Below are positions 55,947 through 64,000 of a stretch of DNA of 64,000 nt, piece after piece (the stretch's first letter is position 1; every line of letters begins with the position of its first letter). The translations under genes and the position numbers were made by a program. Source of the stretch: Rhizophagus irregularis (lineage: Eukaryota; Glomeromycota; Glomeromycetes; Glomerales; Glomeraceae); NCBI RefSeq assembly GCF_026210795.1, contig NC_089438.1, positions 3,245,501 to 3,309,500 on the forward strand, in the 5' to 3' direction. The notes under the pieces were generated by a model. That model was not told the DNA's origin, did not search any database, and saw only the letters and a program-made list of their open reading frames with translations.

Positions 55947-57415
55947 TTATAACTCTTACTTTAAGATACGGCATATTGGAACTGTTAAATACGCCGTAAC
56001 TGGTAAATACGCCATAACTGGTATATGTATCGTAAATAGGCACTTTAACTTATGTAAATCAGATATTAAATTTTAAATTTGTCTTAAAAACATATATTAT
56101 AAAGCATAAATAAAGTATGTGAATATCATATTTTTATATCATTCTAATTATTCATTCTTCTTCTCCTTCATTACTATTAAAATTATTATTCCATAAAATT
56201 TATACAAAGTAGTTATTTAAAGCCAGTATGGAAACTTTAAATTTTGATAACAAATTCGGAGAGATTAAAAAAATTTATACTGTTAAGGCGTTAAGCCATG
56301 TATATTATTAAACTATTTTCATTTATGCTATCTATTTAGACCATTTATACTCTATGGCATAATTGGGCACAGTAAAATTTACGGCATTAATAACATTAAC
56401 GTCACATTGGGTTTCACACGGTTTTGCCGTAACTGTGGCCACAATCCGCTATATGTCGGCCAATTCATAGGGACAGTTCCAACTGCATCACTAGTCTGAT
56501 AGCTCTTATGATGAGAATAATAGTTATTCTGACGGTTGTAATGTATAAGAACAAACTATTTAGCGTTAATTATATTTACAAATAAAATACATGATCTGTC
56601 TATTATAGCGAAAGTAAGTAAAATGTAGTATAATCGTCCGGATCATGTGAACAGATCATGTGTAACCTGGCAACAAATCCGACCGTTGCGTCTAAATGTC
56701 CAATCACGTGGTTTATTATAGGATGCGCCTATTTTATGCAAATTATGCAATGAAACATATAAAAAGTTTCTTAATTAAATACAATGCAAATATTTATTTA
56801 TTTATTTATTTTGATATCATAAATGATTAAATGATGTATTCGCTAAATTTTAGACGCATAACGATTTTATTGGTTAACATTTTGAATAATTACAATAATC
56901 GAAACTGAAAAGATTTTTTAAATGTTATTGAAATTATTGATGTATGAATATAATTTCTTTCTTTCAAAACTAAGATGACTCTAATATACAATACTATATA
57001 GAAATATTAATTATAAAAAGGAAAGATATTAAATATTATACAAGTATTTAGTGATATAATTAAAAATATTTGAAAGAAAAAATTTTATGTTAAATAAATA
57101 TTAATGTCATGAATAAATTTCTGGAAACTAAATATGACGAAATTTTTTTATAATTTAATTTATCATGCGGTGCTTCGTCCGATATTATTTGATGAATAAA
57201 ATAATAATAATGGAAACTATTTATCGTAAAAATGTCACGTTCATTTTATGCACTATAAACGGAAACACTTGAAAAACCGGATCTCTTCAATACAGTCATG
57301 TGCATTACTAGTAAAAGAAATTTTATGTATTTTAATTATAATTTACTTTTGATAAACTAAATAATCTTCCAAGTAACTGATAAGAATGAACATCTGCAGA
57401 GCTTCATTTCAAACC
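55947..57415. other. Spacer between GIY-YIG copies 1 and 2
   Basis: AT-rich. The right part (from about 56770) is similar to the upstream regions of copies 1 and 3, so the duplicated unit includes 1 kb or more of 5' sequence. No gene seen. Confidence 0.5.
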
Positions 57416-57422
57416 TATAAAA
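57416..57422 (+). promoter_or_regulatory. TATA box of GIY-YIG copy 2
   Basis: TATAAAA in the same AAACCTATAAAAGTCAAGT context as copy 1. Confidence 0.5.
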
Positions 57423-57793
57423 GTCAAGTCACAGTAAATAGTTATGCAAAAATATTGTTCATAAAGAAAATAATAGTATTGTTTCAAAATTAAACACAAC
57501 AATAAACAATTACAAATTGTATATTAAAATTTAAATATAATGTACTATTAAGAACGAATAATATTTCTAAGATCAGTTTATCTTAACCAAAAATCAAGTA
57601 CAATTACATTTTAGGATTTATGTTACAAAAATTTAGCCCATGCTATGTAACCGATACCTTATCTATCGTCATACAAAGATCTGCAACTCAAAACCTTGTT
57701 TTGCATTTTTCTTTGTGTTGATCGCATAATTACATTCCTTTATAAATTAAAACGAGTATTTTCATCTAGTTTTGTAAATTTATAAATTTCAAA

Positions 57794-58459
57794 ATGGATA
57801 CTGTTTATGTCTTGGAGTGCAGCAATAATAAGTATTACGTCGGAAAAACTAGAAGAAACGTTAATACTAGGTTTGAAGAACATCGTAATGGAACTGGTTC
57901 AGAATGGACACGTCTATATCGGCCAATAAGAATTGTTGAGTCTGAAAGAAGCAATAATTCTCATTTAGAGCTGAATAAAACCCTCGATTATATGAGCAGA
58001 TATGGTATTGATGATGTAAGAGGCAGTTGTTATTCTAATGTGAATTTATCAGAAACAGAAAAACAGAATATTCGTCAATTACTTTCTTCTAGGAATGATA
58101 CTTGTTACAACTGTGGTAGGACTGGTCATTTCGCTAATAACTGTAATTTTTCTAACGAGAATGCTAATAATAATAATTCTCATGGATGTTTTAAGTGTGG
58201 CAGTACCGATCATTTTGCTTATGATTGTAATAATTACTTTGATGAAAGTGATAGCTCTTGTGATGAGAATGATGATAATAAGTTTTATAGATGTTTTAGA
58301 TGTGGCAGTCCAAGTCATTTTGCTAATAATTGTTATAAAGAGTCTGATAGTTCTAATGATGAGGATAATAGCTATTATGATGATAATGAACGCCTTAGTT
58401 ATGTTGTATGTTACAGGTGTGGCCATACTGGTCATTATGCTAATAGATGTAATAACTAA
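57794..58459 (+). CDS. GIY-YIG domain / zinc-knuckle protein, copy 2 (221 residues)
   Basis: Starts MDTVYVLECSNNKYYVGKT. The GIY-YIG-like module spans about 1-100 (VYVLEC, YYVGKT, RFEEH, GSEWTRLYRPI, NKTLDYM, VRGSCY). Four CCHC knuckles follow and all are intact: CYNCGRTGHFANNC, CFKCGSTDHFAYDC, CFRCGSPSHFANNC, CYRCGHTGHYANRC. Linkers are acidic (DESDSSCDENDDN). The fusion suggests single-stranded nucleic-acid binding joined to a nuclease-like fold. The catalytic Glu was not pinned down, so activity is uncertain. It is the best preserved complete copy of the three. Confidence 0.88.
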   Translation: MDTVYVLECSNNKYYVGKTRRNVNTRFEEHRNGTGSEWTRLYRPIRIVESERSNNSHLELNKTLDYMSRYGIDDVRGSCYSNVNLSETEKQNIRQLLSSRNDTCYNCGRTGHFANNCNFSNENANNNNSHGCFKCGSTDHFAYDCNNYFDESDSSCDENDDNKFYRCFRCGSPSHFANNCYKESDSSNDEDNSYYDDNERLSYVVCYRCGHTGHYANRCNN

Positions 58460-59020
58460 AAATGTATAAAATGATTACAAGTTATAACTAGTTTCTAAAT
58501 AGTACAGTACGTTAAAAGGTCGCTTATTATATTGACATTTTATTCATATCATAGTGTTAAGTATTCTTTTTATATATATAACGAAATGAGAGGATCTTTT
58601 TTAGTAATTAACCGGGAATGAAAAGAATGGTAATGGGATATTGTATATTGTCAAAGTTGTAGTAGTAGTAAAAGAGACCTTCCTACTAATTGACCAATTT
58701 TGATTCATCAATTACGTGTATTTTAAGTATTTACAAATTTTATTATTAATCTTATTAAAGAAATAATAATTGCAATACAATATAATTAATACGTTGTATG
58801 TTCTTTTCTTTCTTATTAAAATGAATAAACGAATAATTAACAACAATTAAATAAAAATAAATATGAAAAAGAAAATTATTTTATACATTAAATATTCGAC
58901 AATACAGTATATACAATTAATATATGAAATTGATTAGCTATAACGAATTTTACATAAGTTGCATACAACTAAGACAGGTATACGCGAATTTTAAATAATG
59001 CTTTGATATATATATTATTA
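58460..59020. other. Intergenic, nothing recognised
   Basis: AT-rich spacer between GIY-YIG copy 2 and the LINE remnant. Confidence 0.45.
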
Positions 59021-60605
59021 TTTTTTTTTTTGATAAACGCATTTCTTTATTAGTAATTGTATTTAAATTTCATATTACATCGTAAATTTAGAAATACATA
59101 TAAATTAAGAAACAACTCTAAATGAGCCCAACTCAATCTCTTCATATCAAAAACCTTCGTATAACTTTATAACCGATCCAACACTATGTTTGATTTTAAC
59201 AATTCCTTTAGCTCCAGCCACAGCAAGTAATGAGCGAGCCGCAAATAACGAAGTATACTATATCTACCTAATTCCCCATTTATTTTTATCATATTCTCCT
59301 AATCTAAATACGTTATCTTTACTATTTTCTAACATCATATTTTTTGTAATTATTTTTAATTTTTTACTATTTTTTTTTCATTTTTATTCTTTCCTTCGTC
59401 GTCACTACTACCTTCATCTCCTTCACTCTCAATTACTTTTTTCCCTCTTATCCTTTTTAATTCTTTCGTTATTCCTCTAATTTTTTCGAGCTCTATCGTT
59501 TCTTTATTCCAAAATAACTTTTGTATTTTATCCATATATCTATATATTTTATAAATTATATCTTTATCTCCTTTAACCTTACACACTTTAATCCACTTTT
59601 CGTTGATAATACCTCTTGTCAATTCTCTAAGAACATTTTCTGTTACTTCGATACAAGAGCGTGACTTTGATACCTCAGTCAAAGCATCCTTCATTTCAAC
59701 CAGTCTTACATTTATCTCATCACTATCGTTCATTTTAATCTCCTGTAAAATTTCGTGAATACTATTTTCTAATGACGCATATTCTGACGTTATATCATCA
59801 TTTTTCTCACATACCCATAAGTGTTCCCAGTCTTCGTCCATAACATTACATCTAGGACACTTAGCACTATCTATTCCACACACTTTACGTTCGTTTAAAG
59901 TTCTATAAGTTGGCAACATTTTCAAAAAATTTTTAACCCTAAACGTTCTTGCCGACGCGTCTTCTTGATTAGTCACATTACATTTCGTTTTAAATTCATT
60001 ATTAATCAATTTAAAAGACAATGGCCAATCAATTGTTAAATTTGCTTCTTTTGAATCTACAAAACAATTTTTCACATAGTCCAGCAACATCAAATCAATT
60101 TTGTACTATTATAACTTATTAATTTAAACCAGTTTCTAAATGCACCCTCTACTGGTATACAATTCCATCTTATACTTATATTCATCTACTAAAATATTAT
60201 TCATATTAATATTAATTTCTTGAATTGTATTCTTACAACGTATTAATTCTTTTTTGATTGCTGGTATTTTCACTTCTTGTGTAGCCATTCACTATGTATC
60301 TCTTTTATCATCTTTAAACACTAAACATATATTTTTCAATTCTGATATCGTATTAACAAAACTCAAATACATATACAATCTATCATCTTGCTCTCTTCTT
60401 ACGCTACCTATCTCGCTATAATCACATAGCTATTTTATAATATTTTTATCAGTTCTCAATTCTGTATTGACGTTACAGTCGCTACACGGTACCATCACCA
60501 ATGCAATTTTAACAAATTTTTTCTTATCCTCTATATTAATTTTTTCACATATCCCGTTTATATCAACTATTTCTAAACCAAAAAAACCATCCTCTGATAT
60601 ATATA
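59021..60605 (-). mobile_element. 5'-truncated LINE-type retrotransposon remnant
   Basis: Minus-strand coding from about 60605 (ISEDGFFGLEIVDINGICEK) continues with stops near 60440 and 60290, then joins the open frame at 60093-59356. An A-run (59031-59021 on the minus strand) preceded by TATC ends it and would be the 3' tail. No reverse transcriptase palm motif is present in the window. The insertion lies between GIY-YIG copies 2 and 3. Confidence 0.65.
59356..60093 (-). CDS. C-terminal part of a LINE ORF2-like protein (245 residues, fragment)
   Basis: The segment ARTFRVKNFLKMLPTYRTL then KCPRCNVMDEDWEHLWVC carries the CX2C...HX4C knuckle found at the end of many non-LTR retrotransposon ORF2 proteins, after the RT/RNase H region. 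A charged, helical C-terminus follows (KIRGITKELKRIRGKK, then an acidic and Lys-rich end). The start at 60093 is only the first ATG after the nearest stop. The upstream continuation is degenerate, so this is a fragment and probably not independently expressed. Confidence 0.6.
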   Translation of the reverse strand: MMLLDYVKNCFVDSKEANLTIDWPLSFKLINNEFKTKCNVTNQEDASARTFRVKNFLKMLPTYRTLNERKVCGIDSAKCPRCNVMDEDWEHLWVCEKNDDITSEYASLENSIHEILQEIKMNDSDEINVRLVEMKDALTEVSKSRSCIEVTENVLRELTRGIINEKWIKVCKVKGDKDIIYKIYRYMDKIQKLFWNKETIELEKIRGITKELKRIRGKKVIESEGDEGSSDDEGKNKNEKKIVKN

Positions 60606-61611
60606 TTATAACAGTATTTATTTACAAATAGGGGTCGATCCTTCGTACCATAATGAAGAACTTACAGACTAAGGTCTATTCTTAACAACCCAAATATTTT
60701 ACTAGAAAGTGAAATGGAAGTTAAAGGGATAAAAAAAAATCGAAGAAAAAAATAAAACGCCATCAGCACCATCGTCAGCCTATTAGGAGTTCCGCAGAAC
60801 ATCCATAATATTTTTTTTTATTTTTCAATTTGATTTTTTTATTTATAATTTTATTTTTTTATTTCGCCATTTTTTTTATTGTTTTATTATTTTATTTTAT
60901 TTTATTTCCATTATATTGTTTTTTTTTCATTTTTCAGTTATTTTTTTTTTATTGAATTTTATTTTTTTGTTATTTTTTGCTTTTCTTGTTTTATTTATTT
61001 GTTTTATCTTTTATTTTCGTTATTTTACTTGTTTTATTTTTTTATTTTACTTTTTTTTTTATATTTTGAAAAGATTTATTTTTATTTTCGTTATTTTTTT
61101 TTATACTGTATATATATTTAATAGAGGAATTAACACCGTAATGGAGAAACTACATTCAGAGTATAATGAACGAATTGAAAAGTTGAAAAAACTAGTATAA
61201 TCAACGTAACATTTTCTAATAAGAATTATAAAGCGTAAACGTGACTGTAAAAATTATATAGCAACAATAATTTGATCTAAAAAAAATAAAATATAAGAAC
61301 GAATTTTGTATTATAAAATTTATTTATAAATGTTTCACAACAATACATGTATTCTTGAATATTCCTAAAAATATAATAAAACTTTTTAAGTAAATAAATA
61401 TTAGATTTTTATTTAGCTATTTTTTTTGATTACCGTGATTTAAATCGTCCAATCACATGGGGGAAAGGGGGTATGATTTATGAATATATAAAAAGTTTCT
61501 TAACTAAATACAATGCAATTATATATTTTTTTATATCATAAAAATATATTTCATATATTTCACTAAATTTTAGACGTATAAATTATTGGTTACCGGTTTG
61601 GGGAAGAACAT
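60606..61611. other. Intergenic with long T-rich low-complexity tract
   Basis: 60810-61120 is nearly pure T/A with short interruptions. Its open frames are Phe/Leu/Tyr-rich artefacts. A short coding-like end (MEKLHSEYNERIEKLKKLV, 61141-61200) could be a coiled-coil relic. Confidence 0.45.
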
Positions 61612-61789
61612 AAGTCCCGATTATAAGCACCCCGAATATAAGCACCCCCAGATTTTATATTACCCGAAAGTAAGCACCCTTGACCAACACTATGATAATT
61701 TTGGCCAATACTACAATATACCAAATATATAAATTTACCCAAATATAAGCACCCCTATAACAAAAAAAGGTTGCTTATATTCGGGACTT
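61612..61789. mobile_element. MITE, 178 bp, AAGTCCCGAWTATAAGCA ends
   Basis: AAGTCCCGATTATAAGCAC at the left is matched by the reverse complement at the right (TGCTTATATTCGGGACTT). TATAAGCACCCC-like motifs are repeated four to five times inside. It sits in the upstream region of GIY-YIG copy 3. Confidence 0.75.
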
Positions 61790-63193
61790 TACGGTAATAA
61801 TAATCTTTAAAAAAAGTAAAAAAAGTAAAATTTTTTAATCGTTATTAAAGATCTTATCATATGAATATAATTTCTTTCTTTCAAATTCTTATTCTTTCAA
61901 AACGATGACTCTAAGATTCAATGTATCACAAATACTAATTATCGAATAGTGATAAAAAGGAAAAATATTCGATATTTGCAAGTACTTAACGTTAATATAA
62001 TGTATATTTGGAGAGAAAATCTTATGTTAAATGTCTAGTAATGTCTGAATAAATTTCTAAGAACTATATGACAAGAATTTTTCTTATGATTTTTTTTATC
62101 ATGCGGGTGCCCTTCGATATTATTCGATGAATATAATGTCAATAATGAAAACTATTTATCGCAAGAAGTGTTACGTTCATTTTACGAAATCACAAGAAAT
62201 TTCTTTGATATAACTATGTGCGTTAGATTTATTAAAAGTCAATTATAATTAAAAATACATAAAATTTCTTAATAAGATTGTCTCTCAAGTATTAAACTGA
62301 TGAAAATGAATATTCTACGAAGTTTCGCAAGATTCATTTCCGAGTTACAGTAAATAATCATTCTAGACATACTATGTGCTATGTAACCTATTCTTTATTA
62401 TGAATTTCGTTGATTTATTGATTGATCATCAGTTAAGACAACCTAATTACTACCATATCTAAAAAAAAACTAGAAAAAGAATAATAAAAACCATCAATGA
62501 TTATATTATATACTTTTTGTTAAACTAAGACCTAACGATCCAACAAAAAGTCATAAATTATCTAAACTTTGTTATTATCATTTTCTTCTCTTTATCCGTT
62601 GGTAATTTCTGTTCATATCTTTTATTCAATACACGATTTTATTAGTTAAATTCATTTTGTTTAAAGCTTCATAACTTGATATGCGCCTTCGATACCTTCA
62701 TCTACTATCGATTTTCTATCACTTTTGTTAATTCTATTTAAACTGTTTATCGTTAAGTTTCATCAATTTATCAAATTTAACATCGTAATTTCAACAAATT
62801 CTTCAAATCATAATTAGCTTTTTCTATTTTAGTATCTCTTTATTGAGTTCTTTATCACTTGATAGTTGCCATCTATATCCGACTCGAATTTGTGACAGTT
62901 TCACGTCAACCATCTCGTTAAATACTTGACATTTTCTAAGTACTAAGAATCACTTCCCAAGTATTTTTCATAATTATGTTTTTCTGCTTTCTTATTAAAT
63001 TCATTTTCGCCCTTATTTACATATTGTAATATTTTCACGTGATCTATTGATGACAGCGAATCAGCGATACATTTTGTATTACCTTGTGATCTTCATGTAT
63101 AGCAACTTTTTCTAACTTAGTCACTTAACTAAATTAAGTTTTTGCCACGTTGATCTTGCTTCGTTCGTTTCCCTATGGGGAACGTAGCAAAAG
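61790..63193. other. Upstream region of GIY-YIG copy 3
   Basis: 62097-62180 matches the upstream blocks of copies 1 and 2. 62520-63110 has a faint minus-strand coding character (RKSIVDEGIEGAYQVMKL) with frequent stops, possibly a decayed coiled-coil gene. Confidence 0.4.
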
Positions 63194-63358
63194 AACAAAG
63201 AAAATGATGCTAGAGTTAAGAAAAAGGAAATTGACCTCAACAAAAAGGAACAAATCATTTTACAGAAACATGATAAAATGGGAGATTCTTTCGATATATT
63301 GCATACGCTATCTCTTCATACTTCTTTAATAAACTTCCGGTTCCTGCGTTTAACCTAG
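63194..63358 (+). other. Short coding-like fragment of unknown origin
   Basis: NKENDARVKKKEIDLNKKEQ... runs to a TAG at 63356-63358 without a start codon. Lys/Glu-rich at first, then mixed. It is too short to name. Confidence 0.2.
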
Positions 63359-63633
63359 TATTATATCCTTGATAAGCTTTGTAGGACTTCTCGTTTTCCT
63401 TCCAGTAGTCGTCCAATATTTTTGAAAACCCTATTAGTAAAAGAACTTGTTCTATTATAAAAGACGGTTAAATTCTTCTCACGTGTAGTACTTACATTTT
63501 TCTCGACCTTTTTTCTTAATTATACGATCAACGTAAATAAAAGAAAAACTCTTTCTCTTTGATCACTCGACAAAAAATTTTTAACATCCCTTATAAATTA
63601 AACGAAGGTGTTTTCATCTAGTTATTGATCAAA

Positions 63634-64000
63634 ATGACTACTGTTTATGTCTTGGAGTGCAGAAATAATAAATATTACGTCGGGAAAACTTCTAGAAGTG
63701 TTGATGTTAGGTTTGAAGAACATTGCAATGGATCCGGTTCAGAATGGACATGGTTACATCAGCCAATAAGAATTGTTGAGTCTGAAAAAACTGATAATTC
63801 CCACTTAGAATTAACTAAAACTCTCGATTATATGAACAAATACGGTATTGATAATGTAAGGGGCAGTTGTTATACTAATGTGAATTTATCAGAAACAGAA
63901 ATACAGAGTATTCATCAATACCTTTCTTCTGGGAATGATACTTGTTACAAATGTGGTAGGACTGGTCATTTCGCTAATAACTGTAATTATTCTAACGAGA
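63634..64000 (+). CDS. GIY-YIG domain / zinc-knuckle protein, copy 3 (cut by window end)
   Basis: Begins MTTVYVLECRNNKYYVGKT and is open to the window edge (122 codons). The GIY-YIG-like module shows VYVLEC, YYVGKT, RFEEH, GSEWT and TKTLDYM. The first knuckle, CYKCGRTGHFANNC, is intact. The usual TRLYRPI has become TWLHQPI, and the Arg of RFEEHRNG has become Cys (EHCNG), so it has diverged from copies 1 and 2. Copies share the ATTTTCATCTAGTT leader just before the ATG. The rest lies beyond the window. Confidence 0.83.
   Translation, partial: MTTVYVLECRNNKYYVGKTSRSVDVRFEEHCNGSGSEWTWLHQPIRIVESEKTDNSHLELTKTLDYMNKYGIDNVRGSCYTNVNLSETEIQSIHQYLSSGNDTCYKCGRTGHFANNCNYSNE

Noticed and set aside
55356-58469. 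Open frames overlapping the GIY-YIG genes on either strand
   Set aside because: Ile/Met/Val-rich shadows of the Asp/Asn-rich linkers.
60879-61200. Phe/Leu-rich open frames
   Set aside because: T-rich low-complexity tract. Only the last 20 codons look protein-like and they lack a start context.

Overview
The window looks like nuclear DNA of an arbuscular mycorrhizal fungus, most likely Rhizophagus or a close relative. This is inferred, not searched. The DNA is very AT-rich. Genes carry many short GT-AG introns. The gene families are those expanded in that lineage: tyrosine-kinase-like kinases with an SGN...WIPY N-terminal signature, Sel1-repeat proteins and GIY-YIG/zinc-knuckle proteins. These sit among MITEs, transposase relics, a LINE tail and gene relics. 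No rRNA, tRNA, CRISPR array or organelle gene was seen.

Layout. 0.3-1.5 kb: a foldback element. 1.8-2.5 kb: a ubiquitin-conjugating enzyme (E2) pseudogene split by a local inversion. 5.7-7.9 kb: kinase gene 1 (8 exons, minus). 10.8-12.5 kb: an intact vWA/alpha-kinase gene. 12.5-15.1 kb: two inverted-repeat elements and a homopyrimidine minisatellite. 15.3-16.4 kb: a cytochrome P450 pseudogene. 21.0-23.3 kb: kinase gene 2 (9 exons, minus). 24.5-26.1 kb: a hAT-like MITE and a pogo/Tigger-like deletion derivative. 29.0-31.1 kb: a kinase fused to Sel1 repeats. 32.0-34.2 kb: MITEs, one nested in another. 34.6-35.7 kb: a frameshifted pseudogene. 36.1-39.4 kb: a 1101-residue Sel1 protein with about 26 repeats. 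40.0-41.1 kb: kinase relic 4. 42.9-48.3 kb: the microexon-array kinase. 48.7-50.6 kb: three MITEs. 51.2-53.4 kb: kinase pseudogene 3, inside a duplicate of the 20.5-24.1 kb block. 55.1-64.0 kb: three GIY-YIG/zinc-knuckle paralogues in tandem, with a LINE remnant between copies 2 and 3; copy 3 runs off the window.

The most striking object is the gene at 42.9-48.3 kb on the minus strand. Between a short N-terminal exon pair and the kinase exons lies a tandem array of intron-like units of about 74-128 nt. Each unit has a GTAAGT-type donor, most have an ACTAAC branch-point motif, and each ends in an AG acceptor. Consecutive units are separated by exactly 3 nt. I count 37 such 3-nt candidate microexons, with 19 different triplets, followed by one 1-nt candidate exon. 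Joined in the frame set by exon 2, they give 38 codons without a stop and enter the kinase exon exactly in frame, so the assembled coding length divides by three. A Harbinger-like MITE has landed inside one of the introns. Only transcript data can show that the triplets are really included.

The minus-strand kinase genes also share a stem-loop element shortly after the stop codon, and kinase genes 1-3 share a 12-nt microexon. Lineage-specific amplification, transposon insertion and pseudogenization explain most of the rest.
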